Source of the DNA: an uncultured Alphaproteobacteria bacterium
GTDB taxonomy: Bacteria; Pseudomonadota; Alphaproteobacteria; HIMB59; GCA-002718135
Assembly (NCBI GenBank): GCA_902515745.1
Contig: CABXWB010000009.1
Coordinates: 1 to 64,000 of the forward strand
Length of the DNA: 64,000 nt
Reading direction: 5' to 3'
Part shown: positions 29,294-39,409 of the stretch, piece by piece
Position numbering within the stretch: the first letter of the stretch is position 1
Layout: each line of letters starts with the position of its first letter
Notes under the pieces: generated by a model
What the model saw: the letters and a program-made list of their open reading frames with translations, nothing else
Told to the model about the DNA's origin: nothing
Database searches by the model: none
Position numbers and translations under genes: made by a program

Positions 29294-29880
29294 TTCTTTG
29301 AATATAAATAATCTAGTAAATTAAATAAAGGTAATCCCATAACATTAAAATAATCTCCTTTTATGTTCTCAATAATGTTTGGCCCTAAGCTTTCTATTTG
29401 ATAACACCCTACGGAGCTTAGTATTTGTTTGCCTGTTTTTTTTAGATATGTGTTTATTTCACTGTTATTTAGTTTTCTTATTTTAACATGAGTTTTTTCG
29501 TAATTTTCCCAAATCTTGGAGCCGTTCAAACAAATAGTTAGACCTGATACTATTAGGTGTTCCTTTCCTGATAAAGACTTGATTTTTTTTTTGGCTTTCT
29601 CAATAGAATTTACTTTATCTAAAATTTTTCCATTGTGATAAATGACTGTATCACAGCCCAAAACAATCTTATTGGCATACAATTTTTTTATACTTACACT
29701 TCTTGCTTTTTCATAAGAAAGTTTTTTTGCAAAAATCTCAGGCTTTGTTCTTCTATTAATGGTTTTTTTAATATCCTCTTCATTGCAGTTTGGTTTTTTT
29801 TGTGTGAAACTTAACCCTGCATTTTTTAATATTTTGTATCTAGATTTGCTTGAACTAGCTAATATAAATTTCTGGTGCAT
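29290..29880 (-). CDS. maf: Maf-family nucleotide pyrophosphatase
   Basis: House-cleaning NTP pyrophosphatase. FILASSSKSRYKIL at the N-terminus, IVLGCDTVIYHNG in the middle and SSVGCYQIESLGPNII near the C-terminus are family motifs. The start is the ATG at 29878-29880 (MHQKFILASS); the frame extends to 29913 but those 11 residues are not family-like. It is the first gene of the leftward run from the candidate origin. Confidence 0.94.
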   Translation of the reverse strand: MHQKFILASSSKSRYKILKNAGLSFTQKKPNCNEEDIKKTINRRTKPEIFAKKLSYEKARSVSIKKLYANKIVLGCDTVIYHNGKILDKVNSIEKAKKKIKSLSGKEHLIVSGLTICLNGSKIWENYEKTHVKIRKLNNSEINTYLKKTGKQILSSVGCYQIESLGPNIIENIKGDYFNVMGLPLFNLLDYLYSKK

Positions 29881-30300
29881 AAGTGTGTTAATAAAAATTA
29901 TAGTTATAAACACTATTAAATATAATTTGAATTTAAGGAATAGTTCTTTTGTTTTAAAAGTGTGTTGTTAACAATTTAATAACTTGTCTGAATATTATAA
30001 AGCGGGTGTTAATAGATTTATTATACAAAATTAATAACAAGTTATTAAAAATTTATTGTATTGCAAATTATTTAAAAATAATATTTTTTTTCAATATTCA
30101 TTAAATTAACATATTTCTTGGATTATTATTCATATGTTGGTAAATAAAGAATGGTACAATAATAAAGCAATAATTAAGCTTTTTAACCTTACAACTAACA
30201 CTACAATTAAATATATAAATTATATATTTATTATTATTTTGACATTAACTTTAATTTTGATTAATAAAATTATTCATTTCTAAACTACTCCAATAACATT
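29881..30300. other. Candidate chromosomal origin (oriC) between maf and rho
   Basis: A 420-bp, very AT-rich gap from which the maf-aroE-coaE-dnaQ genes run left and rho-mnmE-mnmG-rsmG-parAB run right. In alphaproteobacteria with mapped origins (for example Caulobacter and Rickettsia) oriC lies near the same gene blocks. Visible elements: the perfect palindrome TTGTTAACAA (29965-29974), TTAATAACTTGT (29976-29987), a DnaA-box-like TTATACAAA with one mismatch (30021-30029), and an almost perfect palindrome TTAATAACAAGTTATTAA (30031-30048) that contains the reverse complement of the 12-mer. I find only one near-consensus DnaA box. Confidence 0.5.
30134..30283 (+). CDS. Possible 49-residue membrane ORF in the candidate origin
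   Basis: An open frame from ATG at 30134 to TAA encodes 49 residues with one hydrophobic helix ([16 protein letters not shown]). It has no clear ribosome binding site and lies in AT-rich DNA where such frames arise by chance. I do not recognise it. It may be spurious. Confidence 0.2.
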   Translation: MLVNKEWYNNKAIIKLFNLTTNTTIKYINYIFIIILTLTLILINKIIHF

Positions 30301-31557
30301 ATGAATTTACAAGAATTAAAAGGAAAAGAACCTCAAGAACTTTTAAAACAGGCAGACAAGCTTGGTATAGAAAACCCTTCATCTCTAAGAAAGCAAGATC
30401 TGATGTTTGCAATTTTAAAAACAATTGCTGAAGAAGGTGAAATTATTACTGGTTTAGGAGTTATTGAAATTATGCAAGATGGTTTTGGCTTTTTAAGATC
30501 TTCAGAGTCAAATTATCTTCCAGGTCCAGATGATATCTATATTTCGCCATCACAAATTAAAAAATTTAGCTTAAGAACGGGTGATAGCGTTGAAGGTGAA
30601 ATTAGATCTCCAAAGCAAGGAGAAAGATATTTTGCTATAACTAAAATTAACAAAATAAACGGTCAAGAAACTGATTTAGTTAAGAACAGGGTTAACTTTG
30701 AGGATTTAACACCATTGTATCCTGAAGCAAGGTTCAAGCTTGAGCAAGAAAAACCCATGTCTGATAATACAGAAAGAATAATTGATATTATTGCTCCTCT
30801 TGGAAAAGGACAAAGACAATTAATTGTTGCACAACCTTTCACTGGAAAAACAATAATTATGCAAAAAATTGCTAATGCCATAACTGCTAATAGTCCTGAC
30901 GCTAAACTGATTGTTCTATTAATTGATGAAAGACCAGAAGAAGTTACTGATATGCAAAGATCAGTTAATGGTGAGGTAATTAGTTCAACCTTTGATGAAC
31001 CTGCATCTCGTCACGTTCAGGTTGCTGAAATGGTAATTGAAAAAGCTAAAAGACTGGTTGAATATAAACATGATGTTGTAATCCTTCTTGATTCAATCAC
31101 CAGACTTGGAAGAGCTTATAATACCGTTGTTCCATCCAGCGGAAAGGTATTAACAGGTGGTGTTGATGCCAATGCCCTACAAAGACCAAAAAGATTTTTT
31201 GGTGCTGCAAGGAACGTAGAAAAAGGTGGATCACTTACTATTATTGCTACTGCTTTAATAGATACAGGCAGCAGAATGGATGAAGTTATATTTGAAGAAT
31301 TTAAAGGTACTGGTAATAGTGAAATGGTTCTAGACAGAAAACTTAGCCAAAAAAGAACCTATCCAGCTTTTGATATTGGTAAGTCAGGAACAAGAAAAGA
31401 AGAATTATTACTTGATAAAGATGAGCTTGGAAAAATCTTTATTTTAAGAAAAATACTAGCCCCAATGGGAAGTACAGAAGCCATGGAGTTCTTATTAGAT
31501 AAAATGAAAAATACAAAAACTAACAGTGAGTTCTTCCAAAGCATGGGAACTAAATAA
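30301..31557 (+). CDS. rho: Transcription termination factor Rho
   Basis: Hexameric RNA helicase ending transcription. The N-terminal RNA-binding cold-shock-like domain includes [20 protein letters not shown]; the ATPase has Walker [20 protein letters not shown] and the Q/R-loop region. Length 418 is usual. It is the first gene to the right of the candidate origin. Confidence 0.98.
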   Translation: MNLQELKGKEPQELLKQADKLGIENPSSLRKQDLMFAILKTIAEEGEIITGLGVIEIMQDGFGFLRSSESNYLPGPDDIYISPSQIKKFSLRTGDSVEGEIRSPKQGERYFAITKINKINGQETDLVKNRVNFEDLTPLYPEARFKLEQEKPMSDNTERIIDIIAPLGKGQRQLIVAQPFTGKTIIMQKIANAITANSPDAKLIVLLIDERPEEVTDMQRSVNGEVISSTFDEPASRHVQVAEMVIEKAKRLVEYKHDVVILLDSITRLGRAYNTVVPSSGKVLTGGVDANALQRPKRFFGAARNVEKGGSLTIIATALIDTGSRMDEVIFEEFKGTGNSEMVLDRKLSQKRTYPAFDIGKSGTRKEELLLDKDELGKIFILRKILAPMGSTEAMEFLLDKMKNTKTNSEFFQSMGTK

Positions 31558-31604
31558 ATATACTTTTTTCTTTTTTTTTAATTTTTTTTTAATAATAGAA
31601 AGAT

Positions 31605-33026
31605 GTGTTTTCAAAAAAAAATTTTGTTTTTTTATTAATATTTCTATTTCCAATAAACTTATTTGCCAATCAGTTTGAAAAAAAAATAGAAAAACTCGGA
31701 CTTACACTTTCTGGTCATTATATTGATGATACAATGAAAAATGAGAACGGTAAGTATGTTTTGCCAAGCAATTCATGGTTTAGAAAACATATTAGTGGTG
31801 ATCGTCGGGTTTTTTATAAAACAGGATCTGGATATGGAGACTGGGATGGTAATGGAAAGCTTGATTACGTTGGTTTTGGGACGGGTGTAGCTTGCCAAAG
31901 TGGTGGCAAAATAAAAGAAGGAAGGGTTGGTTGTGATAATATTAATTCAATATACAACCCAATACTTCCCTTTTCAGTAAACGAAAGTTTTAATTTCTCA
32001 AAAATGAGAACTGTATTTGATTATAATAACACTGAAAAAAACGGGTTTGCATCAGGAGTTCAAAGAATAATCATTGAAGACTTTAATGGCGATGGAATAG
32101 ACGATATTTTTGTTCCTAATGCATCAGTTGCTTTAAACAATGGTAAGTTTATTTACAATGGAATTAACCATGTATTCATATCAACTGGCCCAAATAAATG
32201 GAAACAATCTTGGCACACAGGTCATTTAGTTGATAAAAAAACCGGAACCTATTTAGGCTTCTCACACGGTTCTGACGCTGGAGATATTGATAATGATGGA
32301 GATGTTGATGTAGTAACAACTGATTTTTCAGGCATTATATGTCATTTTAATGATGGAAACGGAAACTTCAAAGCAAAGAAATGTACAAAGAACACAACTT
32401 TCGTCGTAACTTTGGGTGATTTTAATAACGATGGATATTTAGACATAGTTACTGGAAATGGACACTACAACCAAGACTATAGAAAATATTCTCAACAAGG
32501 AAATGTTGTAAAAGAAACACCTAAATCACACAATATATCCCTTTATTATGGAAATGGAAAAGGAAAGTTTAAGAAAATACAAACATTAGAACCAGCTAAG
32601 GTAAAAAAATTTATTTTTTCAGAGGTTCCAGAAATGACATCTTTTGATTTTGATAATGATGGAGATTTGGATGTAATTAGTTCGGTTGTAGGAATGTATT
32701 ACTCAGGCTCAGCTTGGGTTGCATATGAAAATAAAAATAACAAACTAGAGCTGGTTGACGTAAATATTATTTTACCACCCCTTGATGAGTGGCAAGATCC
32801 TAAAATATGGGGTCAGATGGTGATGACAGAGACAACACAATGGAACACATATTGCAACAAAAGCATACTAATCGATGTTAATAGCGACGGCTTGATGGAT
32901 GCATTATGCTCTAATGTTGCCCAAGACTTTAAAAGTGCTAATTTGTTTCTTCTCAATAAAGGAAATATGCAGTTCGATGTTTTAAGCCCCAATCAAGTTG
33001 ATAAGTGGGTAGACTGGTTAGAATAA
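31605..33026 (+). CDS. Secreted FG-GAP/VCBS-repeat protein
   Basis: 473-residue exported protein: signal peptide ending LFANQ, then at least six calcium-binding-loop-like repeats: DWDGNGKLD, DFNGDGIDD, DIDNDGDVD, DFNNDGYLD, DFDNDGDLD and DVNSDGLMD. Such repeats build beta-propellers with bound calcium on secreted or surface proteins. The start is GTG at 31605, placing the signal peptide at the N-terminus. It sits between rho and mnmE, normally a housekeeping stretch. Function unknown; adhesion or polysaccharide binding is possible. Confidence 0.85.
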   Translation: MFSKKNFVFLLIFLFPINLFANQFEKKIEKLGLTLSGHYIDDTMKNENGKYVLPSNSWFRKHISGDRRVFYKTGSGYGDWDGNGKLDYVGFGTGVACQSGGKIKEGRVGCDNINSIYNPILPFSVNESFNFSKMRTVFDYNNTEKNGFASGVQRIIIEDFNGDGIDDIFVPNASVALNNGKFIYNGINHVFISTGPNKWKQSWHTGHLVDKKTGTYLGFSHGSDAGDIDNDGDVDVVTTDFSGIICHFNDGNGNFKAKKCTKNTTFVVTLGDFNNDGYLDIVTGNGHYNQDYRKYSQQGNVVKETPKSHNISLYYGNGKGKFKKIQTLEPAKVKKFIFSEVPEMTSFDFDNDGDLDVISSVVGMYYSGSAWVAYENKNNKLELVDVNIILPPLDEWQDPKIWGQMVMTETTQWNTYCNKSILIDVNSDGLMDALCSNVAQDFKSANLFLLNKGNMQFDVLSPNQVDKWVDWLE

Positions 33027-33101
33027 AAATTAAATTATAAAAGACACTAGCTTTAATATTTTTTATTTACATAATTCTGTCTTGGGTTTAATTCCCAAAA
33101 A

Positions 33102-34388
33102 ATGAAAGCTTCAAAGGATACAATTTTTGCCCTTGCTACACAAAGAGGTAAATCTGGCATAGCTGTTTTTAGGGTCTCCGGTAAAGACTCTCACAAAATA
33201 ATAAAATCAATATCTTCCAAAAAAAAATTTAAAACAAACTTTGCTTCCCTAAACAATATAATGGATGGAAAAAACATTATAGATCAAACACTAACAACTT
33301 TTTTTAAATCACCAAAAAGCTATACAGGAGAAGACATGGTGGAAATATCTTGTCACGGAAGTATTTCTGTAATTAACAAAATAACTAAAACCTTATTAAA
33401 AAAACAAATCCGACTTGCTGAGCCTGGAGAGTATACTAAAAGAGCACTACTGAATGATAAGCTTAGTGTTTTAGAAGCTGAAACAATTAATGACTTAGTT
33501 AATGCAGAAACTGAAAATCAAAGAAAGATAGCTATTGGTAATTTAAGTGGAAATTTAGATAAATTAGTTAATGAAATATCAAATAAACAAAAAAAACTCC
33601 TAGCAGATATAGAGGCCATAATTGATTTTGCTGACGAAGATCTTCCTAAAGAAATATTCAAAAGTATTAAAGAACAAAATAAGAACACATATGAACAAAT
33701 TGAAAATATTATCAAAAGATCAACTTTATATAGACAAATTCATGACGGTTTTACAATAACTATTATTGGAAAGCCAAATACAGGAAAATCTTCCTTTATT
33801 AATTATATTAATAACAAGGATGTTTCTATAGTTACTAATATACCAGGAACTACAACAGATTTAGTAAGCTCCACGCTAGATATACAAGGAGATAAATACA
33901 CATTTATTGATACAGCTGGAATAAGAAAACATAAGAACTTAATTGAAAAAATAGGTATTAAAAGATCCTTAGAGAGCGCAGAAAAGTCTGATTTAAATAT
34001 AGTTTTTCTCAAAAACAATGAAAAGAAAAACTACAGCAAAATCAAATCAAAAATATTTGTTAAATCAAAATATGATACTAATAAAAAGAAAATTAGCGGG
34101 GTACATAGTATCTCATCAATATCTGGTTATGGAATTGAGCCTCTTATTAAAACCATATCCTCAAAATTAAAGAAAAAACCAATTTCTGGACCAGCCTTTT
34201 CACGTGAAAGACATATGGAAAGTCTAAAGAAATCTCTTGTACTACTTAAAGGTTTAGATTTAAAAGAAATAGATATTGCCGCTGAAAATGTTAGAAGATC
34301 AATTATGTATATTGATGGAATTAATCAAAAATTTGATATTGAGAAAATTTTAGATATAATATTTAGTGATTTTTGTATAGGAAAGTAA
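33102..34388 (+). CDS. mnmE: tRNA modification GTPase MnmE
   Basis: With MnmG it installs the 5-carboxymethylaminomethyl group on tRNA wobble uridine. N-terminal TIFALATQRGKSGIAVFRVS, G1 GKPNTGKSS, G2/G3 IPGTTTD and DTAGIR, and the C-terminal FCIGK motif are present. Length 428. A parS-like sequence lies within the 3' coding region at 34198. No good ribosome binding site precedes the ATG; a small TTGGG/CCCAA inverted repeat is at 33082-33098. Confidence 0.96.
   Translation: MKASKDTIFALATQRGKSGIAVFRVSGKDSHKIIKSISSKKKFKTNFASLNNIMDGKNIIDQTLTTFFKSPKSYTGEDMVEISCHGSISVINKITKTLLKKQIRLAEPGEYTKRALLNDKLSVLEAETINDLVNAETENQRKIAIGNLSGNLDKLVNEISNKQKKLLADIEAIIDFADEDLPKEIFKSIKEQNKNTYEQIENIIKRSTLYRQIHDGFTITIIGKPNTGKSSFINYINNKDVSIVTNIPGTTTDLVSSTLDIQGDKYTFIDTAGIRKHKNLIEKIGIKRSLESAEKSDLNIVFLKNNEKKNYSKIKSKIFVKSKYDTNKKKISGVHSISSISGYGIEPLIKTISSKLKKKPISGPAFSRERHMESLKKSLVLLKGLDLKEIDIAAENVRRSIMYIDGINQKFDIEKILDIIFSDFCIGK
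34196..34211. promoter_or_regulatory. parS-like centromere site 1 (inside mnmE)
   Basis: The 12-bp palindrome TTTCACGTGAAA (34198-34209) is the core of the bacterial parS consensus TGTTTCACGTGAAACA; the outer two bases on each side differ. It lies 2.4 kb before parA and encodes part of MnmE. ParB, encoded at 37642, is the expected ligand. Confidence 0.8.
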
Positions 34389-34402
34389 TTTCACGTGAAA
34401 AG
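34387..34402. promoter_or_regulatory. parS-like centromere site 2 (mnmE-mnmG junction)
   Basis: A second TTTCACGTGAAA (34389-34400), 191 bp from the first. It bridges the mnmE stop and the mnmG start region, so a GTG start for mnmG would lie inside the palindrome. Outer bases deviate from the 16-bp consensus as at site 1. Confidence 0.8.
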
Positions 34403-34406
34403 AGAC

Positions 34407-36272
34407 ATGGACAATAAATTTGATGTAATTGTAATTGGTGGGGGGCATGCAGGCGTAGAAGCAGCGTGCTCATCTGCAAGAGCTGGATCAAAAACAGCTT
34501 TAATTACTCATAAAGTAGAAAAAATAGGAGAAATGTCATGTAATCCTGCAATTGGAGGTCTTGGAAAAGGACATCTTGTAAAGGAAATAGACGCTTTGGA
34601 TGGAATTATGGCCAAAGCTACAGACAGATCCTGTATACAATTTAGAATGTTAAACTCCAGCAGAGGTGCTGCTGTAAGAGGTCCAAGGGCACAAACAGAT
34701 CGTATTTTATATAAAAATGCCATAAATGAGCTAGTATCTGAGCAAAAAAATCTTCAAATTATTGAGGGGTCAGTAGAAGATTTAATTGTTTTAAACAATC
34801 AGGTAAATGGAGTTATTTTAGGTGATAACAAAAAGATATCATCCAAATCTGTGGTTTTAACTACAGGCACTTTCTTACAAGGGTTAATAAGAATAGGCTC
34901 GGAGAAACAAGAAGCTGGAAGAGTTGGTGATATGCCCTCAATAAAGCTTGCAAAAAGGCTTAAAGAGCTAAAGTTTTCAATAGGCAGATTGAAAACAGGA
35001 ACACCCCCAAGATTACTTAAAAAAACTATAAATTTCAATGACTTAAATGAACAACACCCAGATAAAAAGCCCATTCCATTTTCTTTTGTCAACAGAGATA
35101 TCCACATTCCTCAAATATCTTGTTTTATTACCCATACTAATAAAACTACTCATGAAATAATTGCCAAGAACCTCAATCTATCACCAATGTATTCGGGAGA
35201 AATACAATCAATGGGAGCTAGGTATTGTCCATCTATTGAAGATAAAATTGATAAATTCAAAAATAAGTCATCACATCAGATATTTCTTGAGCCAGAAGGT
35301 TTAGATAGTGATTTAATATATCCAAATGGAATATCGTCTTCACTCCCAACTGAAATTCAAGAGCAATTTGTTAAAACGATTAAAGGTTTAGAGAATGTTA
35401 CAATTACACAACCAGCTTATGCAATTGAATATGATTTTATTGATCCACAAGAACTAACACACACACTTGAAACAAAAAAAATTAAAAATTTATTTTTTGC
35501 AGGACAGATAAATGGAACAACTGGATACGAAGAAGCGGCTGCACAAGGTATAATGGCTGGGATAAATGCATCACTTAAAACTACATCTAATAAAGAATTT
35601 ATAATACCTAGGTCATCTGGATATATTGGTGTTTTGATAGATGATTTGGTTACAAAAGGAACCAAAGAACCATACAGAATGTTTACGTCAAGATCTGAAT
35701 ATAGACTTTTGCTTCGGGCTGATAATGCAGATTTAAGACTTACACCTCTTGGAATTGATATTGGTTGTGTTGATATAAATAGGCAAAGAGAGTTTGAAAA
35801 AAAATCCAAAAGAATAAAAGAGGGTTTTAAGCTTGTTAAAAATTACAAATTCTCACCAGACGCACTTCTAAAAAAAGGGATAAAAATAAACAAAGATGGA
35901 AAAAAAAGAAACATTATAGATCTCTTGTCGTTTTCTAATATTTCAACTCCTAAGCTTAAAAAAATACTTCCAGATCTAAATGACTTAGAGGATGATGTAA
36001 TGGAACAAATAGAAATTGAGGCTAAATATGCAGGCTATCTTGATAGACAAAGAATGGATATACAAGATTTTGAAAAGGAAGAAAATTTAAAAATTCCCAA
36101 ATCAACAGATTATAAATTAGTCGGCAGTTTATCTAATGAGATAATTGAAAAACTATCAAAAATTAAACCACCCACGCTTGGAGCAGCCTCAAGAATATCA
36201 GGTGTAACGCCAGCAGCCACTATAGCTCTTCTTAGATATATTAAAAAAAATAAAAATAAAAAAGCAGCATAA
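34407..36272 (+). CDS. mnmG: tRNA uridine-5-carboxymethylaminomethyl modification enzyme MnmG
   Basis: FAD-dependent partner of MnmE. FAD motif [17 protein letters not shown], then [39 protein letters not shown] and [16 protein letters not shown] are diagnostic. About 621 residues. I choose ATG at 34407; GTG at 34395 is in frame but lies within the second parS-like palindrome. rsmG follows after one base. Confidence 0.97.
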   Translation: MDNKFDVIVIGGGHAGVEAACSSARAGSKTALITHKVEKIGEMSCNPAIGGLGKGHLVKEIDALDGIMAKATDRSCIQFRMLNSSRGAAVRGPRAQTDRILYKNAINELVSEQKNLQIIEGSVEDLIVLNNQVNGVILGDNKKISSKSVVLTTGTFLQGLIRIGSEKQEAGRVGDMPSIKLAKRLKELKFSIGRLKTGTPPRLLKKTINFNDLNEQHPDKKPIPFSFVNRDIHIPQISCFITHTNKTTHEIIAKNLNLSPMYSGEIQSMGARYCPSIEDKIDKFKNKSSHQIFLEPEGLDSDLIYPNGISSSLPTEIQEQFVKTIKGLENVTITQPAYAIEYDFIDPQELTHTLETKKIKNLFFAGQINGTTGYEEAAAQGIMAGINASLKTTSNKEFIIPRSSGYIGVLIDDLVTKGTKEPYRMFTSRSEYRLLLRADNADLRLTPLGIDIGCVDINRQREFEKKSKRIKEGFKLVKNYKFSPDALLKKGIKINKDGKKRNIIDLLSFSNISTPKLKKILPDLNDLEDDVMEQIEIEAKYAGYLDRQRMDIQDFEKEENLKIPKSTDYKLVGSLSNEIIEKLSKIKPPTLGAASRISGVTPAATIALLRYIKKNKNKKAA

Positions 36273-36273
36273 T

Positions 36274-36879
36274 TTGGATAAGGGCACTGTAATAAAAAAA
36301 TACAATCTTAGCAAAAAGCAAATTGATTTAATCAATAACTACATACTCAAGTTAACAAAAAACAACAAAATACACAATTTGGTAGGTCCCTCCACAATTG
36401 ATGTTGCTTGGGATAGACATGTTAATGATTCATTACAATTGTCAGAATTTATTTTGAAAAAAAATGCATCAATAATAGACCTTGGCACTGGTGCGGGGTT
36501 ACCAGGGGTGATCTTACATATTTTTGGGTATGTAAATATATTATTGATTGACTCAAAGATGAAAAAAATAAATTTTATTAAAGAATTTGCACACGAGCAG
36601 AACTTAGAGGTAAAAACTATTTGTACAAGGGTTGAAAAAATCAAAAATCAAAAATTTGACTTTATTATTTGCCGAGCTTTTGCTCCATTAGTAAAATTAT
36701 TAGATTATTCACGGTTTTTTACAAAAAAAAATACATCACTACTTTTTCTAAAAGGAAGAAATGTTAAGAAAGAAATACATGATGCAAAAAAATCCTTTAG
36801 CTTCGAATACAATCTTTATCCAAGTCAAAGTGAGGGTGATGGGCATGTGTTAAAAATAAACAAATATAAAAAACTGTGA
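36274..36879 (+). CDS. rsmG: 16S rRNA (guanine-527-N7)-methyltransferase RsmG
   Basis: SAM-dependent methylase with IDLGTGAGLPGVIL as SAM-binding loop, NLVGPSTIDVAWDRHVNDSL before it and FIICRAFAPL after it. Length 201. The start is TTG at 36274, one base after mnmG; no ATG is available in this region. Its stop overlaps the parA GTG by 4 bp. Confidence 0.95.
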   Translation: MDKGTVIKKYNLSKKQIDLINNYILKLTKNNKIHNLVGPSTIDVAWDRHVNDSLQLSEFILKKNASIIDLGTGAGLPGVILHIFGYVNILLIDSKMKKINFIKEFAHEQNLEVKTICTRVEKIKNQKFDFIICRAFAPLVKLLDYSRFFTKKNTSLLFLKGRNVKKEIHDAKKSFSFEYNLYPSQSEGDGHVLKINKYKKL

Positions 36880-37649
36880 AAAAAATTATTTCCATTTCCA
36901 ATCAAAAGGGCGGTGTTGGCAAAACAACAACCACAATAAATCTAGCCACTTCACTAGCTGCAGTGAAAAAAAAAGTTTTAATTGTCGATGCTGACCCTCA
37001 AGGCAATGCCAGCACAGGGCTTGGACTTACCTACAATGATAGAAATCCATCTATTTATGAAATGATTCATGAAAAGGAGCTTCTTAAAGAAGGAATAAAA
37101 GAAACACTAATTCCCGGTCTAAAAATAATTGGAGCAAATACAGACTTAGCTGCAGCTGAAGTAGAGTTGACAAATTTTGAAAACAGAGAGTTTGTATTTA
37201 AATCAATCTTTTCTGAAATTGATAATTTCGATTTTATTTTTGTTGACTGTCCACCAGCACTAGGCTTGCTAACTATTAATTCATTAGTAGCATCAAATAC
37301 AACACTAATTCCTCTTCAGTCAGAGTTTTTTGCTCTTGAGGGCCTTTCAGCTTTAATGAACACAATTAAATTAATTCAACACAACTATAACAAAGACTTA
37401 GAAATTGAGGGAATATTACTTACAATGATAGACAAAAGAAATTCATTAAGCTCACTTGTAGAGAAAGACGTAAGGCAACATTTTGGAAATCAAGTATATA
37501 AAACAACAATTCCTAGAAACGTTAAAATATCAGAAGCGCCAAGTCATGGTAAACCAGCGTTGATATACGATACACAAGCCGCAGGTTCATTAGCTTATAT
37601 TGAGCTTGCAAAAGAAGTAATTTTAAATCAAAATAAAAATTATGAATAA
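36876..37649 (+). CDS. parA: Chromosome partitioning ATPase ParA
   Basis: Walker-type ATPase that moves ParB-parS complexes. Deviant Walker A KGGVGKTT at residues 11-18, VDADPQGNAS, and DFIFVDCPPALGLLT. The start is GTG at 36876, overlapping rsmG by 4 bp. Length 257. parB overlaps its 3' end by 8 bp. Confidence 0.98.
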   Translation: MKKIISISNQKGGVGKTTTTINLATSLAAVKKKVLIVDADPQGNASTGLGLTYNDRNPSIYEMIHEKELLKEGIKETLIPGLKIIGANTDLAAAEVELTNFENREFVFKSIFSEIDNFDFIFVDCPPALGLLTINSLVASNTTLIPLQSEFFALEGLSALMNTIKLIQHNYNKDLEIEGILLTMIDKRNSLSSLVEKDVRQHFGNQVYKTTIPRNVKISEAPSHGKPALIYDTQAAGSLAYIELAKEVILNQNKNYE

Positions 37650-38481
37650 AGAAAATAAACTTGGTATGGGCCTAGGAGCACTTCTATCAACATCTAACGA
37701 TAAAAATGAGATAAATAGCGGTGTCCAAAAAATTAATATTTCGCAAATAATACCAAATCCATCTCAACCAAGAAAAAACTTTAAAGATGAAGAGCTTAAA
37801 GAACTATCTTCTTCAATAAAAAATCAAGGATTAATTCAACCAATAATTGTAAAACCCACAACTGATAACCAATTTCAAATTATTGCTGGTGAAAGAAGGT
37901 GGAGAGCCTGTCAATTAAATGGGATGCATGAAGTAGATTGTGTTGTTAAAGATATTGATGACACAAATGTTTTAGAGGCGGCTTTAATTGAGAATATTCA
38001 AAGAGAAGACTTAAATGTTATTGAGGAAGCCAATGCTTATAAAGGGCTAATTGATATCAAAAAGATTAATAATGAAGGTCTTTCAAAATTAATTGGAAAA
38101 AGCTCAAGTTATGTTTCTAATATTTTAAGACTATTAGAATTAGATAAAAAAATACAACAGATGGTTATAGACGGAGCGTTATCAATGGGTCATGCAAGGG
38201 CTCTGATTGGAGTTCCTGATGCTATTAGTAAAGCAAAAGAAATAATTGAAAAAAAACTTAGCGTAAGACAGGTAGAAAAGATAACTTCTGAATTCAAAAA
38301 AAATAAAGGAAAAAAGACTTCAAAAGATCCAAATGTTATGGACTTGGAAAAAGAACTTTCTGATAAAATAGGCCTTAAAACATCAATACATTTTAACGAA
38401 AGCGGCTCATCCGGATCCCTTACTCTTTATTATTCAGACCTTAACCAATTAGATGAATTAATGAAAAGGCTTAAGAAATAG
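37642..38481 (+). CDS. parB: Chromosome partitioning protein ParB
   Basis: parS-binding CTP-dependent clamp. N-terminal GMGLGALLS, ParB/Srx domain with IIPNPSQPRKNF and IIAGERRWRACQL, the ENIQREDLNVIEEA segment, and the HTH (LSKLIGKSSSYVSNILRLL). Length 279. Two parS-like sites lie 3.2-3.4 kb upstream. It converges on holA with an 11-bp overlap. Confidence 0.98.
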   Translation: MNKENKLGMGLGALLSTSNDKNEINSGVQKINISQIIPNPSQPRKNFKDEELKELSSSIKNQGLIQPIIVKPTTDNQFQIIAGERRWRACQLNGMHEVDCVVKDIDDTNVLEAALIENIQREDLNVIEEANAYKGLIDIKKINNEGLSKLIGKSSSYVSNILRLLELDKKIQQMVIDGALSMGHARALIGVPDAISKAKEIIEKKLSVRQVEKITSEFKKNKGKKTSKDPNVMDLEKELSDKIGLKTSIHFNESGSSGSLTLYYSDLNQLDELMKRLKK

Positions 38482-39409
38482 TAATCTTTTTAAGATTTAA
38501 TAAAAATCTTAATCCTGAGGCCAAAGACAAACTACCCTCTTTTCTTAAAACTCTTTCAGTCGAGCTTAGCAATTTTAAAAGAAATATTTTCTTTTTAGAA
38601 TTATATTTTCTATAAATATCAATTAAAAAACTTTTCTCTCTAAACAAATATATGGGAATTTTTTTTGTATAATCCTCTTCATTTTTAGAGTCGATAATTA
38701 GTTGGCAAAAAAACCTACAATAATAATAAAGATCATTTACATCAGATACATTAATAATAACTTCTCTATATGCCCCGACTATTTCCTTGTTTCTTTTTAA
38801 TAAAAAGAAAAAAATTTTTTCTTTACTAGAATCATCGGCTGTTAAGAGTTTTCGAATATTTAAAAGCGTAACATCTTTTTGATTTAATTTAAATATTTTA
38901 TCCAAACTATCTTCTACAAGTGCAAATTTACTATCTAATTTTTCAATTAGAAACCAATAAAGATCTTTTTCAAGTATTAAGTCTTTTGATCCAAGAAAAT
39001 AATTTAAGATTTTTATTTTAGAATTCTTATCTAGCTCATAACAATCAATTAATAACGAGTCTTTGTCTTTTAAAAAAATATTTTTTATTTTCTTAATTTT
39101 TTGAGAATTCTCTTGAACAAATATAAATATACCATCAACACTCCTTAAATTATCCAAACTTTTTTCTTCAACACCTTTACAATTATTGACTACAAATATT
39201 TTTTTCTCCTCAAATAAACCACCCATATCAAAAAAATTATTAACAGACTCTATAGTTGTTACTACAGCTTTTTCCTTTTTTTTATATTTTTCAATTATTG
39301 AAGACTTTATTTTTTGAATAAGCGTGACTTCGTTTCCACTAATAAAATAAAATTTTTTTTCTACTTTAAAGTTTTTATCTAATATTACGCTTAGTGGCTC
39401 TAACCTCAT
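38471..39409 (-). CDS. holA: DNA polymerase III delta subunit
   Basis: Clamp-loader subunit. About 312 residues with the N-terminal strand FYFISGNEVTLIQKIKSSI and a helical C-terminal collar region typical of HolA; conservation is low, as usual. Position after lptE and leuS is the standard alphaproteobacterial leuS-lptE-holA order. Start at ATG 39407-39409 gives a 4-bp ATGA overlap with lptE; the frame extends upstream to a TTG at 39415. Confidence 0.85.
   Translation of the reverse strand: MRLEPLSVILDKNFKVEKKFYFISGNEVTLIQKIKSSIIEKYKKKEKAVVTTIESVNNFFDMGGLFEEKKIFVVNNCKGVEEKSLDNLRSVDGIFIFVQENSQKIKKIKNIFLKDKDSLLIDCYELDKNSKIKILNYFLGSKDLILEKDLYWFLIEKLDSKFALVEDSLDKIFKLNQKDVTLLNIRKLLTADDSSKEKIFFFLLKRNKEIVGAYREVIINVSDVNDLYYYCRFFCQLIIDSKNEEDYTKKIPIYLFREKSFLIDIYRKYNSKKKIFLLKLLSSTERVLRKEGSLSLASGLRFLLNLKKITIS

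Noticed and set aside
31558-31600. Terminator after rho
   Set aside because: T-rich tracts are present but there is no stem; likely just AT-rich spacer.
33082-33098. TTGGG/CCCAA inverted repeat before mnmE as a terminator or riboswitch
   Set aside because: Only a 5-bp stem, followed by A rather than T; too weak to claim a function.
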